Below are positions 43,081 through 51,250 of a stretch of DNA of 64,000 nucleotides, piece by piece (the first letter of the stretch is position 1; every line of letters starts with the position of its first letter). Source of the stretch: CAVQND01 sp964653485 (GTDB lineage: Bacteria > Verrucomicrobiota > Verrucomicrobiia > Limisphaerales > UBA8199); contig CAZZFF010000015.1 in assembly GCA_964653485.1 (NCBI GenBank), forward strand, positions 7,030 to 71,029, read 5' to 3'. The notes beneath the pieces were generated by a model. It did no database searches. It saw only the letters and a program-made list of their open reading frames with translations, and had not been told where the DNA came from. Made by a program: the position numbers and the translations under genes.

Positions 43081-43428
43081 TCCGAGATGCGCAAAGGCCG
43101 AAGCCTCGACCACCGAAGATCGAGTTGCCGGACGTAATCACGGTAACAACCCCGGTCCCGAGCGAGCAAGCGATCGGCAAGTTGTTGCGCGTGCGTGGCA
43201 ATCAGGAAATCGGGCACCGCGCGGCCCGCTTCCCGCTGCGGTCGAGGCAGGCGCGAAACATCTCGCCCGCGCCATTTTTCAAAGGGGTCGTCAGCCGATT
43301 TTTTCCACGCCACGAGCCAGCCGTACTCGCCTCGGACTTCGAGGGTCTGGCCCGGGGCCAAGAGCGAGTTGTTCGCACAACTCGCGCGGCAGAGGCGATT
43401 GGCCGTCCTTCGTTACAACCGCGGTCAT
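43081..43428 (-). pseudogene. Broken AbrB-type antitoxin/VapC-type toxin locus
   Basis: From ATG at 43428, the minus strand reads MTAVVTKDGQ and PRELCEQLALGPG, typical of AbrB/MazE-type antitoxins, then a one-base frameshift moves the frame to QTLEVRGEYGWLVAWKKSADDPFEKWRG, the antitoxin tail. It runs on into AVPDFLIATHAQQLADRLLARDRG, the C-terminal motif of VapC PIN-domain toxins. The N-terminal part of the PIN domain is missing. This looks like a frameshift plus a deletion that fused the two genes. It lies 55 bp from tRNA-Ser. Confidence 0.7.
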
Positions 43429-43482
43429 GGCTGCAATGTACCGCCGCGGGCGGCATTGACAAGCCTCGTTCCATTCGGGCAA

Positions 43483-43572
43483 TGGCGGAAGGGAGAGGAT
43501 TCGAACCTCCGGTAGGGTTACCCCTACGCCTGATTTCGAGTCAGGTGCCTTTAACCACTCAGCCACCCTTCC
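43483..43572 (-). tRNA. tRNA-Ser (anticodon CGA)
   Basis: A class II tRNA read on the minus strand: acceptor stem GGAAGGG/CCCTTCC, anticodon stem CCTGA/TCAGG with loop CTCGAAA (anticodon CGA, for UCG), a long variable arm (GTAGGGGTAACCCTAC), T arm with GGTTCGAATCC, and an encoded CCA. The ends are 43572 (5') and 43483 (3'). Confidence 0.97.
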
Positions 43573-44342
43573 CGCCGTTGATTATCAATGACTTACAGCG
43601 ACTTCAAAATTGCTGGTTCTTGCTTTGTGGCCCGCGGATTTCGACTGTGAACAATCCGAAAGAAACACCAGCCCCGCCGCAACATGTCAGCAACGGTTAT
43701 TATTATGCCTGAATAACGGCAAACGGCAAGATTTCTTCTGTCGTGGTATTTCGCGCGGCCGCCCCGTCACCCACCGAGGTGTTGCCGCGCGCATAAATCC
43801 ACACACCGCCAACTGGGCCGGGTTGGCCGGATACCGGTGCATTAGATCGGCAGCGAACGCTTCGAGTCCCCTGAGGTCAAGTTGACCCCGCACTTCCAAG
43901 TCGAATGCCTCACACGCTCGATCCAGCGGTTCCATCATTCATGCCGCAAGCCTAGTGTGGTGTCCCCGAAATAGCTATACATTTGCGGCAATGGATTTTT
44001 CACTCAGCCGAGGCGCGAGCGACGAGCATACCCTTCATTGGCGCCAAGGCGAACGCTTTGATTCTGATCAAGACAAGCGGGAATTGTTTTGGCGGCCGCT
44101 GTAACGGTCATCCTCGAGGGACCAACACCCTATTCCTCGGGCCCATCCAAGTCACCGCGTCTTCCAGGCCCGCTTCGTGCAGGGTCTCAAGCACGACGCT
44201 GTCGATCACGGAGACCGTGGCGCGGGCGCAATCAAGCGGTTCCGGCGGCGCGGACGCGCTGCTCTTCCTTGCGTTCGAAGGCCGTTAGGCAGGACTTGGG
44301 TTCCCGGTTGCCCCGCGGGAGCGGAGGTGAGACAGTGGCGGC
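43573..44342. other. Mostly gene-free stretch between tRNA-Ser and a hypothetical gene
   Basis: No confident gene over 770 bp. A minus-strand ORF at 43687-43938 (83 aa; LDLRGLEAFAADLMHRYPANP) could be a truncated hypothetical protein, but the tail is unlike a folded protein. A 37-codon plus-strand ORF starts at 43991 (MDFSLSRGASDEH, ending ELFWRPL). Lower GC around 43580-44080 than in flanking genes suggests relic or acquired DNA. Confidence 0.4.
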
Positions 44343-45047
44343 GTGAAAGCGAACTTGAAACCAGCCAACTCAAAAGCGCGGGCCTTGCTAAAAAAGTTGC
44401 AGGCCCTGGCCGAGCGGGGAATCGACGGCGAGAAAACCTCGGCTCAACGGAAAGTCGCCCGGCTCAAAGCCCGGCTCGACTTCAGCGCGCCGGACCCCGC
44501 GGAGACACCGGATTTGTTTCTTGGCAGTTTCAAACGTTCGTCCACGGCAAGGCGGATTTCCTCCTTCGGCCGCAACGAGTTTGATGTCGCGAATTCCGTG
44601 AAGTGGGCTATCGAATCGGCATCCGGAATCCGATGCTTGTTCCGGGACGGCGATCTGCTGGCCGAAGCGACGCCAAGCACGGCAAACCGGCTGACGGAAA
44701 TCGCCGTTCACATCGCCAACAGCTTCCGCACCCTCCTTGACACATTCAGCGCGGTGGACGGCGTGAACGTGGAGGATCGGGGTCTTTTTGTCATGGGGTT
44801 GTATGATGGAATGATGAACGAAGTGCGCAACGTCGGGCAACCCCTGCCGAACCGGGCCAGTCGGACCAAAAAGCCCAGGGGGAAGAAGCGTGCCGTGTCC
44901 AGCGGCGCCAGCCTCCATATCCACCCCTATACCGTGGCCCTGAGCCTTGGCAAACAGATTCGTTTCTCCGCGCCCTTGGAGCACATCGCGGCTGAATTGG
45001 AGGGCGTTATGCGGAAGCGTTTGACTCAGGAAGGAGTTGAACCCTGA
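44343..45047 (+). CDS. Hypothetical protein with DUF2786-like N-terminus
   Basis: 234 aa, GTG start at 44343 after a GGAGGTGA-like site. The first 45 residues (KARALLKKLQALAERGIDGEKTS...) resemble DUF2786-type helical domains. The middle has ANRLTEIAVHIANSFRTLLDTF and the end HIHPYTVALSLGKQIRFS. No other domain recognised. Its 3' end overlaps a truncated kinase on the other strand. The gene appears intact but is bordered by decayed sequences. Confidence 0.65.
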   Translation: MKANLKPANSKARALLKKLQALAERGIDGEKTSAQRKVARLKARLDFSAPDPAETPDLFLGSFKRSSTARRISSFGRNEFDVANSVKWAIESASGIRCLFRDGDLLAEATPSTANRLTEIAVHIANSFRTLLDTFSAVDGVNVEDRGLFVMGLYDGMMNEVRNVGQPLPNRASRTKKPRGKKRAVSSGASLHIHPYTVALSLGKQIRFSAPLEHIAAELEGVMRKRLTQEGVEP

Positions 45048-45370
45048 TGGGCGGGAAAGGTCGCGAAAACATCAGCCGTGGGAGCGGAGCCCTTCGCCGA
45101 GCACGGATTGGTCTGGCGCGCCTTGTACACCGCGCCCATGCCGCCCTTGCCCAGGAGGGCCAGTATCTCGAGTTGGGGGAACAAGGGGGCCAACTCGGCC
45201 ACGCGAGACGGCTCGAAAGGGTGTGCCGCGGCTCCGGTCAGGGTGTCCGCCGCGGCGCCCTGCCGCAGCAGGCAGGCCGGGCAAATGCCTGCCAGCGCCC
45301 CGGCCGGCAGCCGCGCCCCGCATCTGGTGCAATTCTGAGACGTGGCCGGATTCACTTCATTGTCATCCAT
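45026..45370 (-). pseudogene. Truncated Ser/Thr protein kinase (N-terminal fragment)
   Basis: From ATG at 45370 the minus strand encodes a zinc ribbon (CTRCGARLPAGALAGICPAC) and then the start of a kinase domain: LEILALLGKGGMGAVYKARQT, which is the glycine-rich ATP loop. The sequence diverges right after this and ends 30 residues later, with no catalytic loop (HRD) or DFG. It is thus an N-terminal fragment joined to unrelated DNA. Zinc-ribbon kinases of this build are abundant in Verrucomicrobiota/Planctomycetes. Confidence 0.75.
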
Positions 45371-45533
45371 ACCTCCCTTCAGAGGCGAAACCGAGAGAAT
45401 GTTACAGTAAATCTCGATCCGAAAAAGCCCTTCACTCGGTCCGCTGTCAAAGGTCGGGTGGTGTCACGTGAATGAAGGCAAAACGAGCCAAATGCATCGA
45501 GTAGCCGACAGCAATTACACGATTATTGGACTT

Positions 45534-46175
45534 TCATGCTTTCATCAACGGCCCACCGGAAGAACTCTCCCTCAGGAACGCCACGACCATCTTGGTGCAT
45601 GCTTGCGCCCACCGTTGGATTTCCGCCGGAGAATGAACCTGAGTTGTCAACTTCTCGGCCAGCGATCTGACAGTCAGGGAAAGAAACTGTGCCAGGAACC
45701 GCCTCTGGGCGTGCGAAGCATGAGGCAGGATTTCCTCCAGAAAACCGAGCATCGCCAAAAACACACGGTCGGCTATTGCACGAAAATCGTCCGTATCCTC
45801 CACAACAAGCCCGGTTTCTGCGATGGCTTTGCGCAAGTCCGCCTCCTCCAATTCAGATTTGAAGAACTGCACAATCATCCGTTTCAGGCGGTCAAGCGGG
45901 GGCATTTTCATGTCCGCGAGGGTGTCGAGAGTGCTTCGCGAAGTCTCCGTCCACTCCAGACGCTGGATTTCGAACAGAATTGCATCTTTATTGGGAAAGT
46001 ACTGGTAAAGCGACCCCACGCTGATGCCGACGGCCTCCGCGACATGGACCGTGGTAAAGTGTCTGCCGCCCTGGCGCTTCAGAACACGAATAGCGCCGGA
46101 CAAAATGTCGTCCACCATTTGCTTGGAACGCTTCTGAACGGGCGTTTTACGGGGTGATGTTCTGATTCTCTTCAT
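45534..46175 (-). CDS. TetR-family transcriptional repressor
   Basis: 213 aa from ATG at 46175. The N-terminal HTH reads HFTTVHVAEAVGISVGSLYQYFPNKDAILFEI, a classic TetR motif. The C-terminal ligand domain is helical (LAMLGFLEEILPHAS) with no known ligand. It is divergent from the O-methyltransferase gene; the shared 93-bp region holds a palindrome inside a predicted promoter, so it probably represses that gene and itself. An upstream ORF extension (to 46637) is antisense and was rejected. Confidence 0.9.
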   Translation of the reverse strand: MKRIRTSPRKTPVQKRSKQMVDDILSGAIRVLKRQGGRHFTTVHVAEAVGISVGSLYQYFPNKDAILFEIQRLEWTETSRSTLDTLADMKMPPLDRLKRMIVQFFKSELEEADLRKAIAETGLVVEDTDDFRAIADRVFLAMLGFLEEILPHASHAQRRFLAQFLSLTVRSLAEKLTTQVHSPAEIQRWAQACTKMVVAFLRESSSGGPLMKA

Positions 46176-46201
46176 GGCGCGAGGCTGCTTCGCAACGCGA
46201 A

Positions 46202-46230
46202 TTGGCAATGCGAATAAACATTCGTATACT
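46202..46230 (+). promoter_or_regulatory. Predicted promoter with embedded TetR operator
   Basis: TTGGCA (46202-46207) and TATACT (46225-46230) with a 17-bp spacer make a good sigma-70 promoter toward the O-methyltransferase gene. Within the spacer lies the inverted repeat CGAAT-AAAC-ATTCG (46211-46224), extended to 18 bp with one mismatch. That is a plausible TetR-family operator; binding would block polymerase. Transcription would start near 46237. Confidence 0.6.
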
Positions 46231-46268
46231 GGATCGCGTTGTATGTTTTTGTCAAATCTCAATACGTT

Positions 46269-46934
46269 ATGAAGAGTCCTTTGCACACATTGGAAGAAAC
46301 CAGGGTCGCGATGCTGCTGGAACGGCTTTACGCTGAAGCGGCGGCCAACGACAGCCGGCTGACGCCGCAGATCAGGTCGCAAGCCGGCAAACAAGGCGCT
46401 ATGGATGACCTGAAGCTCGCTCCGATCCTGGACAACGCCTTCATGGCAGTGAATCCCGAGGTGGGAAGGCTCTTCTATCTCCTGGTGCGGATGCACAAAC
46501 CGGCACTTATAGTGGAATTCGGCACGTCTCAGGGTGTGTCGGCCATTCACATTGGCTCGGCGCTGCGCGATAACGGCTTTGGGCGGCTGATCACGACGGA
46601 GCGAAATCCCCGCAAGGTCGAGCGGGCGCGCGGGCACATCGAGGAAGCCGGACTCGCCGATCTGGTGGAAGTCCGTTGCGGGGATGCTTTTGAGACACTC
46701 GTCGGCACGCGCGCGATCGATCTGCTCGTGCTGGACGGCTGGAAAGCGCTTTACCTTCCGCTTCTGAAGCAGCTTGAGCCGTGCTTATCACCGGGATGTG
46801 TAATCGTCGCAGATGATACGACGCTGATGCCGGAAATCCTCGCGGGCTATCTTTCGTATGTTCGGAATCCGGCGAACGGCTATATCTCAAGTGCGATTCC
46901 GATCGATGATGGGCTGGAATTGTCCATGCGGTAG
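46269..46934 (+). CDS. SAM-dependent O-methyltransferase family protein
   Basis: 221 aa. The Rossmann motif I is VEFGTSQGVSAIHIGSAL, with GRLITTERNPRKVERARGHIEEAG (SAM acidic loop region) and LLVLDGWKALYLPLLKQLEP, then VIVADDTTL. This order fits the class I O-methyltransferase family 3 (catechol/caffeoyl-CoA-type). It methylates a small hydroxylated or amino acceptor; the substrate is unknown. TetR-controlled expression suggests a response to a toxic compound. ATG at 46269 is chosen; an ORF start at 46239 overlaps the predicted transcription start. Confidence 0.88.
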   Translation: MKSPLHTLEETRVAMLLERLYAEAAANDSRLTPQIRSQAGKQGAMDDLKLAPILDNAFMAVNPEVGRLFYLLVRMHKPALIVEFGTSQGVSAIHIGSALRDNGFGRLITTERNPRKVERARGHIEEAGLADLVEVRCGDAFETLVGTRAIDLLVLDGWKALYLPLLKQLEPCLSPGCVIVADDTTLMPEILAGYLSYVRNPANGYISSAIPIDDGLELSMR

Positions 46935-47006
46935 AGGTTGACTCGCTATGTTGCTCTGGATCACCGCCCTTCTGCTGCTGGCCAAGGCCGGATGTTGGAT
47001 GGCCGC

Positions 47007-48569
47007 CTAAAACGGAAAATCCCCGTTTCCCTTTGGCCTTTCAGCCTTGGGTTCCGCGCGCTTCTGAGCCCGTTCATGGCGGTTAAGGCCCGCCACCGTA
47101 ATCGCCTTCACCGGCTGCGCCGGGCAGGCGTATTCGCAGGCGCCGCAACCGACGCACAGAGTCTCATCCACCTGGGGCAACCGGAGATTGTTGCCGTAAG
47201 GAATGGTGTTCGCCGCTTTGGTGGGGCAATGTTCCGAACAGGCCGCGCAATCAGTCCCCTTGGTCTTGACGACGCATCGCTCCAGGTCCAGTTGCGCGCA
47301 GCCAATCCTGGCGAGCTGCTTGTCAGCCAGGTCGAGCAGGGAAATGGCCCCGTCCGGACAAACTCGGCCGCATTCGTTGCATCCGAAGTTGCAAAAGGAG
47401 TGCCGGTAATCCAGGCGCGGTTTCATCAGGCCCGTCAGGCCGTATTCGAGAAAGGATGGCCGCAGCACATGCGTCGGACAGGCGCTCACGCAAAGCTGGC
47501 AGGCCGTGCAATGGCTCAAAAACCGAGCCACCCCGCTGGAACCTGGCGGAGAGACGACCCGCGACATCCGCTCGACGCGCTTTCCCTCCGAGCCCCCGAA
47601 CCAAAGCCAGCCCCCCATGGCGCCCGCCAGAGACGCGCCGGCCTCGAGGAATTCCCGCCTCCGCGGATCGGGGACAATCGCGGCGGCGACGGGCGCCGCC
47701 TTCGGGCCGCGCTTCCACGCGAGCTTGTAGCTGATGCCATGCTCCTTGCAGACGCCCACGCAATTGAAGCAAGCAACGCACAGCGAAAAATCGATGGCGC
47801 CGGAACGCAAGTCAATACATTGAGACTTGCAGACGCGCAGGCAGTCCCCGCATTTCCGGCACGCGTTCGCGTCTATCCCCAGGCGGAACGCGCCGCGCGA
47901 GGACAGGAAACCGAGCAGCGCGCCAACGGGACACACGGTGTTGCAATACAGCCGCTTTCGCCAGACCACCAGGATCAGGATCAACACCAGCATCCCGGCG
48001 GGCAATGCCAGCGCCCCCACCCCGGCCCATTGGGGTTCCACGCGGTATAGGGCGTCGGTGCCCAGGGCGCCGGCGGTCTTGACCAGCGCGTTGTTGGCCA
48101 GCGTCACCACGGGGCGGAACAGCCCGGACACCATCCGCCCGAACACGCTATAGGGATCGAGAAGCGACAGCGTAAACCCCGCCCACCCGGCGAGAATGCC
48201 CGCAAGGCAGCCCAGGAAAAACACCTGCCGCAGCCGCGGGTAGCCGCGGGAATATACCAATCGCTTTCGCGTTCCTGGGACCAACCCGGCAACCCTGCCG
48301 ATCACGTCCTGAAAAATGCCAAGCGGGCAAATGGCGGAGCAATAGACCCGTCCCACGAGGAGCGTCGCCACCATCACGACCAACCCGGCAACCGCGAGCG
48401 AGGCGCCGGTGAACAGTGCGACCATGGAGGGCACGAACTGGATCGACGCCAGGCGATGCGAAACGGACGCGGGCACCAGTCCGCGGAAATCCGCGAACGC
48501 GCCAAACAAACCGACCAGCACCACCAGCGCCGCCATTGCGCGCACGAACTTCAGCCAATGGCGCCGCAT
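47007..48569 (-). CDS. NapH/NapG-type membrane ferredoxin fusion
   Basis: 520 aa. The N-terminal half has several helices and two CxxxCP motifs (YCSAICPLG, YCNTVCPVG) as in NapH/MauN/RdxA-type electron-transfer proteins, then two ferredoxin sites (CRKCGDCLRVC and CVACFNCVGVC). In the middle, RRREFLEAGASLAG resembles a Tat motif; the C-terminal half adds four more 4Fe-4S-like clusters (CTACQLC, CNECGRVC, CAACSEHC, CVGCGACEYAC). This looks like NapH joined to NapG. It probably moves electrons between quinone and periplasmic or cytosolic partners. It starts 4 bp after the DUF362 gene stop. Confidence 0.88.
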   Translation of the reverse strand: MRRHWLKFVRAMAALVVLVGLFGAFADFRGLVPASVSHRLASIQFVPSMVALFTGASLAVAGLVVMVATLLVGRVYCSAICPLGIFQDVIGRVAGLVPGTRKRLVYSRGYPRLRQVFFLGCLAGILAGWAGFTLSLLDPYSVFGRMVSGLFRPVVTLANNALVKTAGALGTDALYRVEPQWAGVGALALPAGMLVLILILVVWRKRLYCNTVCPVGALLGFLSSRGAFRLGIDANACRKCGDCLRVCKSQCIDLRSGAIDFSLCVACFNCVGVCKEHGISYKLAWKRGPKAAPVAAAIVPDPRRREFLEAGASLAGAMGGWLWFGGSEGKRVERMSRVVSPPGSSGVARFLSHCTACQLCVSACPTHVLRPSFLEYGLTGLMKPRLDYRHSFCNFGCNECGRVCPDGAISLLDLADKQLARIGCAQLDLERCVVKTKGTDCAACSEHCPTKAANTIPYGNNLRLPQVDETLCVGCGACEYACPAQPVKAITVAGLNRHERAQKRAEPKAERPKGNGDFPF

Positions 48570-48573
48570 GAAC

Positions 48574-49503
48574 TCAGGTCAGTTTGAAGCGGCGGATGTC
48601 GGCATGGGCTAAATCGCTGGACCCGATCTTCAGTTCAGCCGCAAGTTGGATGTGGGTCACCTTGGCCATCTCGAATCCCATCGTCTTGGCGCCCGCCGCG
48701 TCGACCAGCACCGGGTCCGTCGAAATGAGCATGGTGCGCATCTCCACGCAATCCTCCGCCGATTTCCCGCGGGGCCCGTTGCGCATCATCGGATGATAGG
48801 CGTCCAGAATATTCAGCGTCGGTCTCTTGAGCGTGAGGAAATCGGCTATCGTCTGGTGCAAATCGGTGCGGTGATAGAACCCGCGATCCCAGATGACGCC
48901 CATCAGGTTCTTCATCGCGCCCGTCATCAGGGACCCGCTGTGATGCTTGAGCACAGGCACATTGAAAAAGACATCGCTGTCGAGCACGAGGGAATGGACT
49001 TTGGCCGTCTTGAGCTTGACGCCTTTCGGGATGGCGACTTCCCGGTAAAGGCTCTCATCCTTGCCGTTGACCACGCGGGCGCCGTTCTCCTTGGCGGCCT
49101 TCTCGATGCCGCTGGTTTCATAAGTGCGCTGCCACTGATCGCACGTATTGTCAAAAACACTCACCGATTTCGCCCCCGCGCCAAGGCACAATTTGACCAG
49201 GTATCCCACCAGCTCCGGGTCGGTGTTGGCCCCTCCTTCCGGGGTGACATCCCAGCCGATGTTCGGCTTGATCACCACCGTCTGGCCCGGCTTGACAAAG
49301 GCGCCGATGCCCCCCAACGCCGCCAGGCCCTTGTCGAGCATGGCGCGTCGCGAGCCGTCCCGCAGGGCCACCAGCACAGGCCCCTCCCCTCCCCCCGCCG
49401 GCCTCGCCGGTTCGTCGGCAAACAAGCCTCCGAGGGGAACCACCGTAAACGAAGCGCCGGCAGCGAGCCCCGTCTTCAAAAAGGTCCGACGGTTGCTCTT
49501 CAT
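48574..49503 (-). CDS. DUF362 protein (Tat-exported)
   Basis: 309 aa from ATG at 49503 (MKSNRRTFLKTGLAAGASF is a Tat signal). Body features: VVIKPNIGWDVTPEGGANTDPELV, SVSVFDNTCD and VFFNVPVLKHHSGSLMTGAMKN, which match DUF362. Such proteins often accompany ferredoxins in anaerobic or nitrogen-linked loci; activity is unknown. The next gene, the NapH/NapG-type fusion, begins 4 bp downstream. It is divergent from a secreted nitroreductase. Confidence 0.85.
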   Translation of the reverse strand: MKSNRRTFLKTGLAAGASFTVVPLGGLFADEPARPAGGGEGPVLVALRDGSRRAMLDKGLAALGGIGAFVKPGQTVVIKPNIGWDVTPEGGANTDPELVGYLVKLCLGAGAKSVSVFDNTCDQWQRTYETSGIEKAAKENGARVVNGKDESLYREVAIPKGVKLKTAKVHSLVLDSDVFFNVPVLKHHSGSLMTGAMKNLMGVIWDRGFYHRTDLHQTIADFLTLKRPTLNILDAYHPMMRNGPRGKSAEDCVEMRTMLISTDPVLVDAAGAKTMGFEMAKVTHIQLAAELKIGSSDLAHADIRRFKLT

Positions 49504-49898
49504 ACGAAAAGGAAAAACAGAGTGGGAACCACTGATCATAATCAGGTGAGACGGCATTCCTGAATCTCGTATTCACGGATTGGCAATACTCCCCGGAGGA
49601 CTGGCCCGGATATTCCATTGCCCCGCCGGACGTCCCATTGACACCGCGGCTTCAGCCCGGTGTAAAAAGCCCCCCGGGCCTCTGCAACCGTTTCAACGGT
49701 TTCGCCGGCACCGCGCGATGCCGAATACGTCGAGCCTGCGCCGGAACGCCGGCTTCAGCCGGCAGATTTCGGGGGTTCCTGGGCCGCTGCCGCATAAATA
49801 CGGCGCTCCGCGCGAGCTTGATGCAGCCCTGTCGAGCCTTTGGGGAGCAACAAAACCACTTGACCCCTCTTTCGCGTTGTCCTGTAATCGGCTCCCGA
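49504..49898. other. 395-bp spacer with an interspersed element
   Basis: The region between DUF362 and the nitroreductase holds a repeat at 49637-49703 (listed) and no gene I trust. Two promoters, one in each direction, must lie here. Confidence 0.5.
49637..49703. repeat. Interspersed element, copy B
   Basis: ATTGACACCGCGGCTTCAGC through CAACCGTTTCAACGGTTT is the reverse complement match of 20266-20335, with length differences in the middle. The CAACCGTTTCAACGG palindrome lies at one end and the GACACCG...CGGTG pair at the other, so each copy could fold into stem-loops. Confidence 0.75.
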
Positions 49899-50543
49899 AT
49901 GAAACAGAGCACCCGATTAACACCGGCCCTTTGCCTGCTCCTTGCCGCGCTCCTCACCGGCGGCCTTTTTGCCCAGGACATCAGCCTGCCCGCGCCCCAA
50001 AAGACGGGAGGAATGCCCCTCATGGACGCGCTGGCGAAACGGTCCACCTCGAGGGCTTTTGATTCCAAAGACCTGCCGGCCGAGCAAATTTCCAGCCTGC
50101 TTTGGGCGGCCTTCGGCATCAATCGAGCCGACGGCAAACGCACAGCCCCCTCCGCCAACAACAAACAGGCAACCGATATCTACGTGCTCCTCAAGGGCGG
50201 CGCCTACCTTTACGACGCCAAGGCGAACAAACTCGACCTGGTCCTCGCGGAAGACATCCGGAAGCTCGGCGGCACGCAGGACTTCGTAGCCAACGCGCCG
50301 GTAACCCTGGTCTTTGTGACCGACCTCTCCAAGATGGGCGATGGGACCGCGGAGTCCAAGAGGAACACCGCCAACGTGAACGTCGGCTACATCTCCCAAA
50401 ACGTGTACCTGTTCTGCGCCTCGGAAGGGTTGGCGACCGGGGCAAGGGGGTCAGTGGACCGGGCGGCCCTTGGCTCAAGAATGAAACTCCGCCCCGACCA
50501 ACTGATCATCCTGGCGCAGTCGGTGGGGCATCCAAAACCCTAA
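49899..50543 (+). CDS. Secreted nitroreductase/SagB-like oxidoreductase
   Basis: 214 aa. A signal peptide (ALCLLLAALLTGGLFAQD) is followed by the nitroreductase core: LMDALAKRSTSRAFDSKDLPAEQISSLLWAAFG and NAPVTLVFVTDLSKMG, then VGYISQNVYLFCASEGLATGARGSVD. The family uses FMN and NAD(P)H; export of such an enzyme is unusual, since the donors are cytosolic, although periplasmic homologs are known in this group. The adjacent NapH/NapG/DUF362 genes could supply electrons; inference. ATG at 49899 is preferred because the upstream ORF would run through the repeat element. Confidence 0.85.
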   Translation: MKQSTRLTPALCLLLAALLTGGLFAQDISLPAPQKTGGMPLMDALAKRSTSRAFDSKDLPAEQISSLLWAAFGINRADGKRTAPSANNKQATDIYVLLKGGAYLYDAKANKLDLVLAEDIRKLGGTQDFVANAPVTLVFVTDLSKMGDGTAESKRNTANVNVGYISQNVYLFCASEGLATGARGSVDRAALGSRMKLRPDQLIILAQSVGHPKP

Positions 50544-50747
50544 GAGGAAACCGACGGGCGAATAAGGGTCCCGCTTGCCCGCGGGCTGCGAATCGCCTCT
50601 TTCCCGCGCTGCAACAGCCCACCCCCCTCGGAGGAGTCGAATAACGCCTTCTCCCGGTTCTTCGCGTCTCTGCGTTTTCACCGCCTTCTTGCAACTCCAT
50701 TTTTTGTCCGGTCTGGCCCGGCGGCGGGTTTATACTCCTGAACGAAG

Positions 50748-51250
50748 ATGACTGAAACGCAGACATTGCTCGCGGAATACGTTGAAAGCGGCTCGGACGG
50801 GGCGTTTCGCGAATTGGCCGCGCGCTACGTCAACCTGGTCTATTCGATCGCGCTCCGGCTGCTGGGCGGGGACACTCATTGGGCGGAAGATGTCACCCAG
50901 ACCGTGTTTGTGCGCCTCTCCCACAACGCCCGCAGGCTAGCGCGCGAGTCCTCGCTCGGCGGGCGGTTGCACCGGGAGACGTGTTTTGCGGCCGGCAAGA
51001 GCCTGTGCTCCGAGCGCCGCCGCCGCGCACAGGGAACTGCTGCGACTGCGCGGTGAAATCGGCCTGCTGGGGCGGATTGCGGACGAAGCGGATGAACTCC
51101 GGGCGATGAACCGGCATCTCACGGTCTCCGGCGCCAACTCCGCCCGGACACCGTCTGCGCCGCCGCCCGACGCCGCGATCCTGGCCCATTGGCCAAAAGC
51201 CCAACTTGCCTTCGCTGGTTACGCCGACCCAGCCTCGGCGCTACACACTC
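50748..51250 (+). pseudogene. Broken ECF sigma factor gene
   Basis: ATG at 50748 begins an ECF sigma region 2 (LLAEYVESGSDGAFRELAARYVNLVYSIALRL, then WAEDVTQTVFVRL). After RRRRAQ the frame ends at 51056. Another frame continues from about 51027 with HRELLRLRGEIGLLGRI and, later, AHWPKAQLAFAGYADPASAL, the type of C-terminal extension found on ECF-like proteins in this lineage. Region 4 is missing. So an internal deletion and frameshift joined the head and tail of one gene or of two. It ends near 51250 in a non-homologous stretch. Confidence 0.7.

Noticed and set aside
43687..43938. An 83-codon minus-strand ORF as a gene
   Set aside because: Only the middle looks protein-like, the tail is basic and disordered, and no family is recognised; reported only in the spacer entry.
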